The notes beneath the pieces are model-generated. The model saw only the letters and a list, made by a program, of their open reading frames with translations. It did not search any database and was not told the DNA's origin. DNA of 64,000 nucleotides from Salipaludibacillus sp. LMS25 (GTDB taxonomy: Bacteria; Bacillota; Bacilli; Bacillales; Salisediminibacteriaceae), in NCBI RefSeq assembly GCF_024362805.1, contig NZ_CP093299.1, forward strand, positions 806,001-870,000, given 5' to 3'. Positions 1-9,389 of the stretch are shown here, piece by piece (positions within the stretch are counted from its first letter, which is position 1; the number at the start of each line of letters is the position of its first letter). Both the position numbers and the translations under genes were made by a program.

Positions 1-827
1 ATGGCTATGGCTATCGAACCATATCGAATAACCTTAACCACCTTAAAGTGAAGCCACGCTTGGCTAAAGAATGGAACTTCAATTCTGTTCGAGAGATTCT
101 CATTAATGATATGTATATCGGTGTTTACCGCTGGGGAAGTAAAGTCTTGTATGATCACCATCCCCCTATCATTTCCAAAGCGCTTTTTGATAGTGTGAGA
201 AAGAGGCAGAGTCAGAAAACAACGAACAGCTCCCGTGTCGGAAAAAATCCGTTAACAGGCGTTCTTAAATGTGGTACGTGCGACGGCTATCCTATGCAAG
301 GCTATTTCGATAAACGGGATCAAAAGCTTTATTATAGATGTCTAAAATGTAAACGAATTACTTGGGATAAAAGAATACTAGAGCCGTTATTCGATGAAAT
401 AAACAACCTGATCACATCAAAAGACTATTTTATTTCGAAAATGAAAGGTCAAAGAAAAGATTCATATGAAGATTTGGATCGTATTCAAGCAGAAATCGAG
501 AAGGTCAAAGCTCAAAAGGAAAAATGGTATGACGTTTTTGAGGATGAGAATAATCCCATTCCTAAAGATGTGCTCTTTACTAAAATCAATAAACTGAACG
601 TAAAAGAGCAGGATTTAAACATGCAACTGAATGAATTAGACGTAGATGAGGAGTCACCCGATGAGAAATATATAAGGCTGAAGAAAGTTTCTCACTTAAC
701 CGCCCACTATCATAAATCATCTGCCTATCATCAGAGAGAACTCCTTCACAGCATTTTCGAATCGGTTGTGATTACGAGAGAAAAGGGAAGAAACAAGCCC
801 ATTTTAATCGATTATACCCTCAAATAA
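1..827 (+). CDS. Large serine recombinase, C-terminal part (5' end outside window)
   Basis: The frame is open to the left edge (in-frame codons from base 3 read GYGYRTIS...), so this is the 3' part of a longer gene and the GTG at 48 is not a real start. Visible parts are the end of the Recombinase domain (GYGYRTIS, then IL.NDMYIGVYRWG), a zinc-ribbon with paired cysteines (LKCGTC...CLKCK) and a charged coiled-coil tail. That order is typical of large serine integrases/resolvases of phages and conjugative or site-specific elements. The catalytic N-terminal resolvase domain is not in the window. It is followed by a hairpin and two convergent secreted-protein genes that may be element cargo. Confidence 0.85.
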   Translation, partial: GYGYRTISNNLNHLKVKPRLAKEWNFNSVREILINDMYIGVYRWGSKVLYDHHPPIISKALFDSVRKRQSQKTTNSSRVGKNPLTGVLKCGTCDGYPMQGYFDKRDQKLYYRCLKCKRITWDKRILEPLFDEINNLITSKDYFISKMKGQRKDSYEDLDRIQAEIEKVKAQKEKWYDVFEDENNPIPKDVLFTKINKLNVKEQDLNMQLNELDVDEESPDEKYIRLKKVSHLTAHYHKSSAYHQRELLHSIFESVVITREKGRNKPILIDYTLK

Positions 828-862
828 TTTAGAGATTGCAGATATTTTTTGGTTGAGAAAAA

Positions 863-891
863 AAGATACGTCATTTGATAGGACGTATCTT
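863..891. terminator. Bidirectional hairpin between recombinase and lipoprotein genes
   Basis: AAGATACGTC pairs with GACGTATCTT around a 9-nt loop, between two convergent genes. There are A/T-rich flanks on both sides, so it could terminate transcription from either strand. Confidence 0.6.
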
Positions 892-902
892 AAATATCTT
901 TA

Positions 903-1292
903 TTAATTATTGTTATTTAGCGGCAATTCAGTTGTCACGCCATAATGTTTTCCTTCTTCCATATCAATAAATCGGCCAGTTGTCCCGCTGAAATTTTTTT
1001 CTTCACTATAGTAACCGAGCTCTCGCACAATGCTGTCACCATTTAAAAATAACAAACGATAATCTGGATGAGTTATATCAATATTTGCTGTTGATGCCGT
1101 ATTTGCGGATTCTAATTCTGCTGTTAGATCATTGATTAGACTTTCATCTGTAATAGTACTTATTTCTTCGTCATTTTCCCATTGCTGTACTTTAATAGAC
1201 GTTATAGTTTCATTAAAAAGTTCATTTTGTTGGCAAGCAACCAAAGAAAGTGTAAATATGCAAAAAATAAGAATGGTTATTGTACGCATCAT
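903..1292 (-). CDS. Small putative lipoprotein of unknown function
   Basis: About 129 residues. It has a hydrophobic N-terminus ending in the lipobox LVAC, so it is predicted to be lipid-anchored outside the membrane. The start is placed at the ATG at 1292 because GAGAGG lies 6-7 nt upstream; a TTG two codons earlier is in frame but overlaps that site. The mature part is acidic and low in cysteine, with no motif I recognise. It lies 15 bp downstream of the metalloprotease gene on the same strand, so the two are probably co-transcribed. It could be an accessory or protective partner of the protease, but that is only a guess from position. Confidence 0.6.
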   Translation of the reverse strand: MMRTITILIFCIFTLSLVACQQNELFNETITSIKVQQWENDEEISTITDESLINDLTAELESANTASTANIDITHPDYRLLFLNGDSIVRELGYYSEEKNFSGTTGRFIDMEEGKHYGVTTELPLNNNN

Positions 1293-1307
1293 TTCCAACC
1301 TCTCAAA

Positions 1308-2426
1308 CTAATTAGATTGATTATACAGGTTTTCCTCAAACTCTTCTTTCGACCATTGGTTAACATCACCTGTTAATTCATCTATTATTATATTATCCGT
1401 TACTAAAACTTTACCTGCTGGACCACCTACAGGATAATACTCATAAGGAACTTCATAATTATAATCTGCAGGATCTACTTTTTCTAAAAAGAGGTAATAA
1501 GATTGACCTTTTTCAACTATTTCATTGTTAAAGACTGAATATTGTTCAGTGTCCTGATAGTAGCCTCCAACATCCCCCATTTTTATGTTCTCATCACTTT
1601 GTAGCTGTTGTGTGTCAGAGTTGTTTTTGTATATTTTACTAATGTTTAAGTCACTGATTGTATATGGTTCTTTGTTTTTATGCAATTCTACTGTATCAGA
1701 TTGATTAATAGTAGCTTTCACCACTAAATCACTTTTTTCGTACATTTCCTCAATGTTATCATATTGTACCCAGTCTATAATAGCTTCTGGTTTTGTGATA
1801 TCAATTGTATGAGATATATCTATCGAATTGGAGCCAAGTCCTGTATTGGTATAACGAAACTCAATCCAGTCCAGATCGCTGCTTTGCACCGTTGAATATC
1901 CATTCCATCCCTGTTGCATAATAGATACTCTACTAGAATCTGAAGGATGAGCAAGACCTAACGTATGACCTATTTCATGAGTTGTCACTTTTTGTCTAAC
2001 AGCTGTAGGAGTTCCATTATCTATAGAATTTTCAATAGTCCTAGAGTTTACAATAGCTGCAGCAGTTATGAGGTGAGTGTCCGAAGTAGATTGCCATGAT
2101 GGGTTTGTAACAGCTTGCCCCCAAGAATCCATAGCCCTGGAGTCTACCACAATGTCTAAAAATGGTTGGGGATATTGAGAACTATCCCATGGTACAAAAT
2201 TAATATAACTCTGACTACTGTCCCAATCATTTACCGAACTTGCAACATTGTAATTACCTCCTGAATCATTTACAATATCAATATTATATTGCAAGTTTTC
2301 TCTATCGCTTTCACTCCAATATACATGCCAATAATCATTGGCTGTTCCATGATGGGCACTAACCGCACTAAAACTGATTAAGAAACCAAACACCAGCGTA
2401 CCAAGACTGACAATGAATTTCTTCAA
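1308..2426 (-). CDS. Secreted metzincin-type zinc metalloprotease (matrixin-like)
   Basis: The protein starts with a signal peptide (KKFIVSLG...SAVSA). It carries the zinc site HEIGHTLGLAH at residues 153-163, numbered from the upstream in-frame TTG at 2435, and a Met-turn (SIMQQGW) about 10 residues later. This HExxHxxGxxH plus Met-turn pattern is diagnostic of metzincins such as M10/M57-like peptidases. The C-terminal half (about 190 residues, acidic) is unrecognised. The start is TTG at 2426, because GGAG is 9 nt upstream; the TTG at 2435 directly abuts the ribosome site. The gene lies between a serine recombinase and a truncated ABC gene, which suggests it is cargo of an integrated element. 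Substrate unknown. Confidence 0.8.
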   Translation of the reverse strand: MKKFIVSLGTLVFGFLISFSAVSAHHGTANDYWHVYWSESDRENLQYNIDIVNDSGGNYNVASSVNDWDSSQSYINFVPWDSSQYPQPFLDIVVDSRAMDSWGQAVTNPSWQSTSDTHLITAAAIVNSRTIENSIDNGTPTAVRQKVTTHEIGHTLGLAHPSDSSRVSIMQQGWNGYSTVQSSDLDWIEFRYTNTGLGSNSIDISHTIDITKPEAIIDWVQYDNIEEMYEKSDLVVKATINQSDTVELHKNKEPYTISDLNISKIYKNNSDTQQLQSDENIKMGDVGGYYQDTEQYSVFNNEIVEKGQSYYLFLEKVDPADYNYEVPYEYYPVGGPAGKVLVTDNIIIDELTGDVNQWSKEEFEENLYNQSN

Positions 2427-2722
2427 AAAAAACAACTCCTTTTAAAAATTAAGACAAATTTATACTTTTTTGTAATTTGTCTTCTCTCGACATTTCCCCT
2501 TTTTTTAATTAAATAAACAACAATTTTTAGAAAAGAGTGTCAATTTCATAGTGGCGTTATTTGAACAATCAAACGAATAATTTGTATTAAATTTCATTCA
2601 AATAAATAGATATTAAGTTCAACGAATTAAAAGTACAAGAAATAGTAAATTTTGTTATCTTCCTCCCCACATGAAAGCCCTTTGTACCCGCCTTTTCAAC
2701 TAAATAACTTCCCGGCATTATA
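2427..2722. other. AT-rich gap containing the probable element/host junction
   Basis: No coding sequence is seen. The sequence is very AT-rich up to about 2640. From about 2660 its composition changes, and homology to a substrate-binding protein begins abruptly near 2729. The right boundary of an inserted element or a deletion end-point should lie in roughly 2640-2730. No obvious direct repeat could be identified without the other junction. Confidence 0.4.
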
Positions 2723-3409
2723 GTGTGTTTAGGGCAACTAACAAAAACAGATGGCACATTTTTAGTCTCCCGAGACCGAACAGATAATTTTCAATGGGAA
2801 GACTTGAAGGGAAAAACATTTCTCGGCCAACGAAAAGGTGGCATGCCACAGATGGTAGGTGAGTATGTACTGAAGGAAAACGGCGTTGATCCACACCGCG
2901 ATGTGGAGATGGTTCAAAATATTGATTTTGGAAATATTCCTTCTGCCTTCGCTTCAGGTACAGGTGATTACGTGCAATTATTCGAGCCGCAAGCCACCCT
3001 ATTTGAACAAGAGGGCATCGGCCATATTGTCGATTCATTCGGCACACAGTCAGGTGATGTTCCGTATACTGTTTATATGGCAAAACAAAGTTATCTCGAT
3101 GATCATGAAGACGTTATTAAACGCTTCACTCGGGCCATATATCGGGCGCAACAATGGGTGGAACAAACAGATCCTGCCACTATCGCTAAAACGATTGAAG
3201 CGTATTTTGATGACACGCCGCTTGAGGTCATTGAACAAGTTGTAGAACGCTATCAGGACCAAGGTTCATACGCCTCATCACCAGTGTTAGAAGAAGAAGG
3301 GTGGTATCACTTACAAAAAATGATGGCTGAAGCTGGCGAGTTACCAGAAGAAATCACCTATAATACTTTGGTAAATCGGGATATAGCTGAGCAGATCATG
3401 GAGGAGTAA
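2723..3409 (+). pseudogene. 5'-truncated ABC transporter substrate-binding protein (YtlA/SsuA-like)
   Basis: The readable product resembles the C-terminal two thirds of a nitrate/sulfonate/thiamine-precursor type substrate-binding protein. It begins abruptly at GQLTKTDGTFLVSRD, continues through KGGMPQMVGEYVLKENG and ends normally at EQIMEE. A full member is about 330 residues with a signal peptide or lipobox; here about 100 N-terminal residues and any export signal are missing, and an in-frame stop lies at 2705-2707. No proper ribosome site precedes the GTG at 2723. It is followed by intact ATPase and permease genes. The product, if made, could not be exported, so the transporter is probably non-functional unless the 5' part lies elsewhere. 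Confidence 0.75.
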
Positions 3410-3444
3410 CGATGGTGCACATTAATGAAAGGTAGGGGAAACAT

Positions 3445-4218
3445 ATGGCCTTTCTTGAACTGGAAAACGTGGAGAAAACATTTTTCTCCTATAATTCTAT
3501 GACAACAGCCGTTGAAAATATATCCTTTACACTTAAAGAAGGGGAATTTGTATCGTTAATAGGACCGAGCGGATGTGGAAAAACAACGCTTCTTTCGTTA
3601 ATTTCCGGTCTATTTCACCCCACAAAAGGTGAGATTCTATTAGAAGGAACAACTATAAAAAAACCGACGCCTCAAACGGGATACATGCTTCAACAAGATT
3701 ATTTGTTTCCTTGGTTAAACATCGAAGAGAATATTACCCTTGGACTTAGAACAATGGGGAAAACAGCTGAGGAGGACGTAGCCTTTGCGTTTGATATGCT
3801 CACTACTCTTGGCTTAGCAGATAAACGCCACCATTACCCGTCTCAGCTATCAGGTGGGATGCGGCAACGAGTTGCACTTGTACGAATGTTGTCCACTGAT
3901 CCGAAACTTCTATTACTTGATGAGCCTTTTTCTGCTCTTGATTATCAGACAAAATTAAAGCTTGAAAATCTTGTTTTTTCTACCATTCGTACGCACGGTA
4001 AGACTGCCATTCTTGTCACTCATGATATCGGTGAAGCCATCGCAATGAGCGACCGTATTATTTTACTTACCGGCAGGCCAGGATCGATAAAAAAAGTATT
4101 TGATATTCCCTTACCTTTAGCAGACGATCTGCCGTTTAACGTGAGGTTAGCTGACGACTTTAATCCGTTATTTCAGCAAATTTGGAAGGAGATGGAGGTT
4201 AATGGCAACCATTCGTGA
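3445..4218 (+). CDS. ABC transporter ATP-binding protein (YtlC/SsuB-like)
   Basis: A 257-residue nucleotide-binding subunit of an organic-solute importer. Walker [10 protein letters not shown] is at residues 40-48, the Q-loop region ([10 protein letters not shown]) near 81-90, signature LSGGMRQR at 135-142 and Walker B LLLLDE at 155-160. The sequence is closest to the nitrate/sulfonate/taurine/thiamine-precursor group. It overlaps the permease gene by 17 bp and follows the truncated binding-protein gene, so the three formed an operon. Gene order and sizes match what I remember of B. subtilis ytlA-ytlC-ytlD. The substrate is unknown. Confidence 0.9.
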   Translation: MAFLELENVEKTFFSYNSMTTAVENISFTLKEGEFVSLIGPSGCGKTTLLSLISGLFHPTKGEILLEGTTIKKPTPQTGYMLQQDYLFPWLNIEENITLGLRTMGKTAEEDVAFAFDMLTTLGLADKRHHYPSQLSGGMRQRVALVRMLSTDPKLLLLDEPFSALDYQTKLKLENLVFSTIRTHGKTAILVTHDIGEAIAMSDRIILLTGRPGSIKKVFDIPLPLADDLPFNVRLADDFNPLFQQIWKEMEVNGNHS

Positions 4219-5005
4219 AGAGCTTCATCAGCAATTTCGTCGTCGAACGACTCACGAAAATCGACAAATCCGCACGCTTCAACTCGCCATCTTACTTCTC
4301 TTTTTCACCAGTTGGGAGATCACTGCTTCACTTAGATGGATTGACCCCTTACTATTTAGCTCACCAAGCAAGATTTGGCATCTGTTTATGGAGAGAATTC
4401 AAGATGGCAGTTTATTAACCCACACATCAGTCACTCTTTTTGAAACCGTTGCAGGCTTTTTATTAGGTACGCTTTTAGGGACATGTCTAGCTGCAACTTT
4501 ATGGTGGTCACCATTTTTATCTCGCGTCCTAGACCCTTATCTCGTCGTGTTAAATTCTATGCCAAAAGTAGCGTTAGGACCTCTACTGATTGTTGGGCTC
4601 GGGCCGGGTTTGGCTTCTATTATTGCAATGGGAGTACTCGTATCGTTAGTCATTACAACGATGGTCGTATATAACGCCTTTAAAGAGGTAGATGATAATT
4701 ACTTAAAAGTGATGAGGAGCTTTGGTGCCACGAAGCGACAGTCTTTCTTTCATGTCATTTTTCCTGCGTCTTATCCTACCATGATATCCACTTTGAAGGT
4801 AAATGTTGGGCTCGCTTGGGTAGGTGTCATCGTCGGGGAGTACCTCGTCTCAAAGCAAGGTTTAGGGTATTTAATCATCTATGGGTTTCAAGTCTTTAAT
4901 TTCACGCTAGTCATGCTTTCACTTGTCATCATTGCCATCTTAGCTACTGCTATGTATCAAACCGTTGAATTAATTGAAAAGAAGCTCATCGGTCATCGCA
5001 TTTAA
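4202..5005 (+). CDS. ABC transporter permease (YtlD/SsuC-like)
   Basis: A 267-residue integral membrane subunit with about six hydrophobic segments. The cytoplasmic coupling loop is of the EAA type ([19 protein letters not shown]), as in binding-protein-dependent importers of the SsuC/TauC family. The ATG at 4202 lies inside the end of the ATPase gene behind AAGGAGATGGAGG, an overlap consistent with translational coupling. The coding end forms the left arm of a terminator. With the binding-protein gene truncated, the pair lacks a functional receptor in this window. Confidence 0.9.
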   Translation: MATIREELHQQFRRRTTHENRQIRTLQLAILLLFFTSWEITASLRWIDPLLFSSPSKIWHLFMERIQDGSLLTHTSVTLFETVAGFLLGTLLGTCLAATLWWSPFLSRVLDPYLVVLNSMPKVALGPLLIVGLGPGLASIIAMGVLVSLVITTMVVYNAFKEVDDNYLKVMRSFGATKRQSFFHVIFPASYPTMISTLKVNVGLAWVGVIVGEYLVSKQGLGYLIIYGFQVFNFTLVMLSLVIIAILATAMYQTVELIEKKLIGHRI

Positions 5006-5020
5006 GACCGTGAGCTTTTT
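4982..5020 (+). terminator. Rho-independent terminator of the ABC operon
   Basis: AAGCTCA-CGGTC (one bulged T) pairs with GACCG-TGAGCTT, followed by TTTTT. The left arm lies inside the last codons of the permease gene and the stop codon is in the loop. Confidence 0.8.
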
Positions 5021-5101
5021 CGCAAATAATCGTAAAGGGCATTAGAAACCTTACAGTTCACCTTATATTTCAAAACAATGCTCTAACTTTATTCATGCTG
5101 A

Positions 5102-5602
5102 TCAAGAATTATGTTTAGCTATTAAAAATCGGCGCTTCACTTCACTTAGACTTAAATAAAGAACATTGTCTTTCATAATAAAGCTGTACTGCTTATTTTC
5201 TTTTACATTATCAGGTAACTGTTTAATGAGCTTCGGTCCTTTAGTTTCAAAGTAATTTTTTTTAGAAATAAGTTCACTAATTTCAGCAAAGTAAACATTC
5301 TTTATAACTGTTTCACTTTTCCCCTCTACCTGATATTGCCCTATGTAATGGAGGTTCGTCACACGTCCGCCAGTTTCTTCAAATACTTCACGCATGGCAG
5401 CCTCGCAAGCTGTTTCTCCTTTTTCCACCTTCCCTCCTGGAAATTCAAGACCTCTAGAAGGATGGAGCGTTAAGAGCCAGCTACCTTTATAACGTGCTAT
5501 AATCCAAACGTGCCGCGGCTCCTTTGAGTACGGATGATCTTTAGTGGAAAATCGGACATTGTTATTATAATAGTCTTTAAATAAGTGCTCTTTTATCATC
5601 AC
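5102..5602 (-). CDS. ytkD: Nudix hydrolase, YtkD/MutT-like nucleoside triphosphatase
   Basis: 166 residues with a complete Nudix box at residues 57-79: G57, E63, R71-E72, E75-E76, G78, fitting GX5EX7REUXEEXGU. Length and flanking sequence resemble B. subtilis YtkD, which hydrolyses 8-oxo-dGTP and other nucleoside triphosphates and limits oxidative mutagenesis. Translation may start at GTG 5602 or the adjacent ATG 5599; GGAGG is upstream of both. It converges on the ytl-like ABC operon. The specific substrate cannot be read from sequence. Confidence 0.8.
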   Translation of the reverse strand: MMIKEHLFKDYYNNNVRFSTKDHPYSKEPRHVWIIARYKGSWLLTLHPSRGLEFPGGKVEKGETACEAAMREVFEETGGRVTNLHYIGQYQVEGKSETVIKNVYFAEISELISKKNYFETKGPKLIKQLPDNVKENKQYSFIMKDNVLYLSLSEVKRRFLIAKHNS

Positions 5603-5719
5603 GGTTAACCTCCAAAAGGAAACGAAAATACTAACGGGCAGTCAGCTTCAGTGACATTTAGATGTGTTAGCGATCTAAATTCTAATAGCTAAAGTTCCCT
5701 AATCAGTTTCTCCTCAAAC

Positions 5720-5883
5720 GATAAAGCTAAGCTTCAATCAGTGGGAGTTTTCATTCTTCTCCCTCTGATTGGCAGTTGAGTGAATCAGGACATGAGCGTC
5801 CGTTCATTATCTCCCGCCTAAGTAGATTTGTCTTTGCTCTCTATTTTGACCCGGGAGGTTTACGGACGGTTATCTGTGATAAA
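5720..5883 (+). repeat. Hairpin repeat R1, subfamily B, full length
   Basis: Begins GATAAAGCTAAGC and ends CTGTGATAAA. Module 1 is an imperfect hairpin (CAATCAGTGGGAG with CTCCCTCTGATTG). Module 2 starts with a second CAATCAG and forms a long stem (GCGTCCGT with ACGGACG, CTCCC with GGGAG, and an inner AGA/TCT zone). Lies between the divergent-side flank of ytkD and tatA. Same orientation as all other copies in the window. Confidence 0.85.
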
Positions 5884-5971
5884 CGTTTGTTAGCAACTAA
5901 TAAAGAGAGATACCAGTCCATTCACTGATCTTGCTTGTGAGCTGGATTTCCGGCCTCAATCATTCAGACTT

Positions 5972-6190
5972 TCAAACGTTTTCCTCTACTTCTTTAGTCG
6001 ACGACTTCACATCTCTTTTTACCTCATTAGGACCCGTGATATCCTTTGTTAATTCATTTGTTGATTTTCTAAATTCTCGAACCGTTTGTCCAGCTGCCTT
6101 GCCGATCTCCGGAAGTTTTTGTGGTCCAAAAATAATGAGTCCGATAGTTAATATAAGTAACAAGCCAGGGAAACCAATATTTGCTAACAT
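5972..6190 (-). CDS. tatA: Twin-arginine translocase subunit TatA/TatE family
   Basis: 72 residues: an N-terminal membrane helix ([17 protein letters not shown]) directly followed by the [14 protein letters not shown] hinge and amphipathic helix characteristic of TatA, then a charged C-terminal tail. It forms the pore of the Tat pathway, which exports folded cofactor-bearing proteins. The start is ATG 6190 with AGGAGG 8 nt upstream. It lies 23 bp downstream of mobA in an operon with fdhE, which suggests service to a Tat-exported molybdenum or tungsten enzyme such as formate dehydrogenase. No tatC is in the window. Confidence 0.93.
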   Translation of the reverse strand: MLANIGFPGLLLILTIGLIIFGPQKLPEIGKAAGQTVREFRKSTNELTKDITGPNEVKRDVKSSTKEVEENV

Positions 6191-6213
6191 TATCTTTTCC
6201 TCCTTAGTGGATA

Positions 6214-6858
6214 TCACCTATAATTTTTATTAACATAGCGCTTTACTCGCTCGTAATCCTCTCTTGAATTCATATTAAAAAAGTTTCTCTCAACTGTACC
6301 TGCATTAAGCCCGGCTTTTAAAAAGTCTTGTTCAGTTATAATCTCATAATCTAATCCGGTTAAAACCTCTGATACTTTCAGCTTATTTTTCATTAAACAA
6401 TCTGTTATAAACGGTAAAGAAGACGTATGATAAAGGGCACTCAATGGCTGTTTCTTCTTACCTATTTGTGGCACAATCACTTGCTTATAAGGAAGTTTAC
6501 CTGCTCTTGTTAAAAGTACCTCTACAACTTGATAAGTTAGAAAGGGCATGTCACACGCCGTAATAAAATTCCACTCTGTGTTAGAAGCCGCCAGTCCAGC
6601 TTGGATACCTGCTAAAGGCCCCTTATTCTCATAGTTATCATGAATGAGCGGTTGTTTCAAAAATTTGTAACTTTCTGTCTCATTAGTCACTATTATTAAA
6701 CGATCAGTTAAAATTAAAAGCTCATTCCTAAGCCTTTGAATCGTCTCGTTTCCATGAATAGGTAATAACGCTTTGTTCATCCCCATCCGACTTGACTTAC
6801 CACCTGCAAGAATAACTCCCGTAACATTTAATCGTTTAGATTCATTAATGATTGTCAT
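6214..6858 (-). CDS. mobA: Molybdenum cofactor guanylyltransferase MobA
   Basis: About 214 residues. The nucleotide-binding motif [10 protein letters not shown] lies near the N-terminus and a conserved CDMPFL segment sits mid-protein; both are hallmarks of MobA, which attaches GMP to molybdopterin to give the bis-MGD form. The start is ATG 6858: AAGGA is about 7 nt upstream, and the start lies 14 bp inside the fdhE coding end, implying translational coupling. Operon order is fdhE-mobA-tatA. The context indicates maturation and export of a bis-MGD enzyme that is encoded elsewhere. Confidence 0.92.
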   Translation of the reverse strand: MTIINESKRLNVTGVILAGGKSSRMGMNKALLPIHGNETIQRLRNELLILTDRLIIVTNETESYKFLKQPLIHDNYENKGPLAGIQAGLAASNTEWNFITACDMPFLTYQVVEVLLTRAGKLPYKQVIVPQIGKKKQPLSALYHTSSLPFITDCLMKNKLKVSEVLTGLDYEIITEQDFLKAGLNAGTVERNFFNMNSREDYERVKRYVNKNYR

Positions 6859-7636
6859 CGCCAAATCCTTCTTCTTGAGCGGCAAAATCGAGATGAATCG
6901 TTTGTAAATCCAATAACGAGGCCGATAACGTTTCTGGATAGCGGCTTTTCTCTATCAGCTTTAAATAGTTATTGCATGAGCTGCATATTTCAATATGCAC
7001 GGAGTCATCTTCTTTAATCGTCAGGTGAAAGGTATTCTCTTGTTTATCATCACCGCAATGCACACATGCTAAACGTAATTTATACCATTGAGTTTCACAT
7101 CTAGGACAGGCTAACCCTATCTTCTGATCACGGGTTACCTTTCCAAGTCTTGGGGGTTCACCACAGCAAGGACATGTCCCCATGACATTAAATTCATGGA
7201 TGACCGGTGCATATAACTGAGCAACCCCTTGAGCAAAAGGTCTAAATGCTTGCTCAGCAAGAAAATGAGGAAGCCATTCTGACACGTTCTTCTGTTCCGC
7301 TAAGCCATGAAAGTAATCCACCTCATATTTAATCGCTGCCTTAACCCATTGATACGCTTGGTGATCAGTTAGTTCACTAATCAGCTTATAAACGTCTCGT
7401 TTTATGTGAGGTTCATTATTAATCACTATGTCACTTAACACTTCCAATGCCACCTTATATAAATCAATTGGCACTGGATGGGGTAACTGCATAAGTACGG
7501 GCACTTCTCGATTTAAGGGCCTATCTCCAAACAGCTCTTTTATATGAGGGAGAAATTGCTCTTTTAATGATTGCTGCTCGTTAAAAATGGCCCTTTGCAA
7601 TTGGATATAGTCATCAGATACCACATGTGGATCCAT
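6845..7636 (-). CDS. fdhE: Formate dehydrogenase accessory protein FdhE
   Basis: 263 residues with four CxxC pairs in the C-terminal half (CPCCGEPP, CPRCETQW, CVHCGD, CSSCNNY), the rubredoxin-like metal sites of FdhE. FdhE family proteins are needed for assembly of active formate dehydrogenase. The start is ATG 7636 behind GAGGGGG. It is the first gene of a three-gene operon with mobA and tatA. No formate dehydrogenase subunit is encoded in the window; the 680 bp upstream contain only non-coding or decayed sequence. Confidence 0.88.
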   Translation of the reverse strand: MDPHVVSDDYIQLQRAIFNEQQSLKEQFLPHIKELFGDRPLNREVPVLMQLPHPVPIDLYKVALEVLSDIVINNEPHIKRDVYKLISELTDHQAYQWVKAAIKYEVDYFHGLAEQKNVSEWLPHFLAEQAFRPFAQGVAQLYAPVIHEFNVMGTCPCCGEPPRLGKVTRDQKIGLACPRCETQWYKLRLACVHCGDDKQENTFHLTIKEDDSVHIEICSSCNNYLKLIEKSRYPETLSASLLDLQTIHLDFAAQEEGFGDDNH

Positions 7637-8315
7637 CGTTATCCCCCTCAGATTGTTGACTTATGACCATTATAGCTCTAGCGCTCAAAACATGTCTACA
7701 TTGTATGATTGATTCCATCAAAGACATGAGCTAGTTTAGAAAGAAGTTGACAACCCTCCTACGTCTACCCTGGTTTCCATCCCTCTTTAACTAAAGTGAA
7801 TAACGCATCACGAAATTTTTTTTCTTTCATTCACAAACTTTCATAATAGAATAGAACATCATATTTAGTTATCAAGAAAGGTTGCTCCTGTAACATCACT
7901 TATATTTTCTATGGATCCTACATACAATCAAATAACTTTGGGGAATCACTACGTAGAACTTGTTAATAGCAGATCTCTCATATAACAGGGTCCACCCCAT
8001 CAACTCTTATTACCTTGATGTCTACTCTTACTTCGGCATGGAGAAGCTCACCTGAAAAGGTCTAAACAAATCTCTCAGCTTTACAATATTTTAGCGGCTT
8101 ATATTTAGCATGTAAAAACACGCTTATGTATGATTTTATCAAAACACTGCTCTATAGCATCGTCTTTTAACACGGCTTCAAGATGGTCTATAATAACTAG
8201 CCATTATAAGCCTATTATGTTCTATAATGAAAGAAACCCTATTAACAGTTGGGCATCAAGTTTAGACTTCTTATTAAGTAACAACTGGTTAACTAGAAAG
8301 GGCGTAATGTAACGA
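7637..8315. other. Long non-coding stretch with no supported gene
   Basis: About 680 bp with stops in all frames. On the minus strand two short readable stretches (around 7865-7915 and 7765-7830) look like eroded coding sequence, but nothing I can name. The promoter of the fdhE operon should lie next to 7640, and a promoter for the deacetylase near 8250. No structured repeat of the R family is present here. Confidence 0.4.
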
Positions 8316-9194
8316 ATGAGCAAATTACGAATCATCTCTGTAGTATGTCTGCTATTATTAGCAAGCGGTGCCTACATGTTACTTTATGAGCAGAACATAC
8401 CGTCAAGCGATACTTATGACGTAGAAAAAGCGATCATTACTAAATCCACTGTAAAGAAGCCTTCTGTTGATCTTCAAGCCCATACGAATGAGGTGTTAGA
8501 AAAGTGGCAAGGTCAGCACATAGAACCCACTGAATGGGGAGAACACATTTCTGGGGTAAAAAATAGAATCGATACGGAAGAAAAAATCATCGCCTTGACG
8601 TTTGATGCATGTGGGGGGGCATGGGGAGAAAAGTATGATGAGGTGTTAATAAACTTTTTAAAAGAGGAAGACATTCCTGCCACGTTGTTTATAAACGCTC
8701 GCTGGATTGCAGCTAATAAAGAGGCATTTATGATGTTAGCTGAAGAGCCTTTATTTTCAATTCAAAATCACGGGACACAGCATCTCCCTCTATCTGTTTC
8801 TGGGAAAACAGCTTGGGGAATTGAGGGAACGGCATCCGTCGAAGAAATTATACATGAGATTATGGATAATCAGTCATTGATTTATGAGCTGACCGGTCAT
8901 TCACCTGCCTTTTTTCGATCTGGTACAGCTCATTATGATGACCTTGCTGTCCAAATAACTCAAGAACTTGGCTTAACAATCGTCAATTATGATGTTCTCG
9001 GGGACGCAGGTGCTACTTATTCAGCTACCGAAGTGGAGGAAGCCCTCCTGACTGTTGGTCCTGGCTCAATTCCGCTGTTGCACATGAACCAGCCGACTAG
9101 TGGAACAGCAGAAGGAGTGATGGCCGCTATTCCTCAGCTTAAAGAACGTGGCTTTACTTTCGTTCATTTAGCTGATCAACCGTTGATTGATTAA
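8316..9194 (+). CDS. Membrane-anchored or secreted polysaccharide deacetylase (NodB homology domain)
   Basis: 292 residues. The N-terminus has a signal-anchor (IISVVCLLLLASGAYMLL). The NodB domain carries motif 1 as TFDACGG, motif 2 as NHGTQHLPLS (the metal-binding HxxxH) and a motif-3-like FFRSGTAHYD. Family members remove acetyl groups from peptidoglycan or other cell-surface sugars. The usual second Asp of motif 1 (TFDD) is Ala here, a substitution that exists in some family members but may alter metal use. The ribosome site AAAGGG is rather far (about 13 nt) from the ATG. It stands alone, with repeats R2/R3 downstream. Confidence 0.85.
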   Translation: MSKLRIISVVCLLLLASGAYMLLYEQNIPSSDTYDVEKAIITKSTVKKPSVDLQAHTNEVLEKWQGQHIEPTEWGEHISGVKNRIDTEEKIIALTFDACGGAWGEKYDEVLINFLKEEDIPATLFINARWIAANKEAFMMLAEEPLFSIQNHGTQHLPLSVSGKTAWGIEGTASVEEIIHEIMDNQSLIYELTGHSPAFFRSGTAHYDDLAVQITQELGLTIVNYDVLGDAGATYSATEVEEALLTVGPGSIPLLHMNQPTSGTAEGVMAAIPQLKERGFTFVHLADQPLID

Positions 9195-9276
9195 ACGTCG
9201 TGAAACTAAGCTAAAGTCAAATAACGTGTCTCCCACGTATAGAAGAGGTAATAAATCTCACATAGGACCTGTTCAT

Positions 9277-9389
9277 TATAAAACGATCCTTCAATCAGGA
9301 CTTTAGCGTCCGTTTTCTCCCACCTTAATAGATTTAGCCCTCCTCTCTATTTTAACCCGGGAGGTTTACGGACGGTTATCTGTGATAAA
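9277..9389 (+). repeat. Hairpin repeat R2, subfamily B, lacking module 1
   Basis: Starts ATAAAACGATCCTTCAATCAGGA and ends CTGTGATAAA. Compared with R1 the first hairpin is missing, exactly as if recombination had occurred between the two CAATCAG segments. Module 2 is intact (GCGTCCGT/ACGGACG stem). It is fused head-to-tail with R3, sharing the GATAAA junction at 9384-9389. Confidence 0.8.

Noticed and set aside
2718..3083. 121-codon minus-strand open frame over the truncated binding-protein gene
   Set aside because: The plus-strand frame carries clear family motifs; the antisense frame has none.
8130..8312. 60-codon open frame before the deacetylase gene
   Set aside because: No ribosome site, no recognisable content; lies in decayed intergenic DNA.
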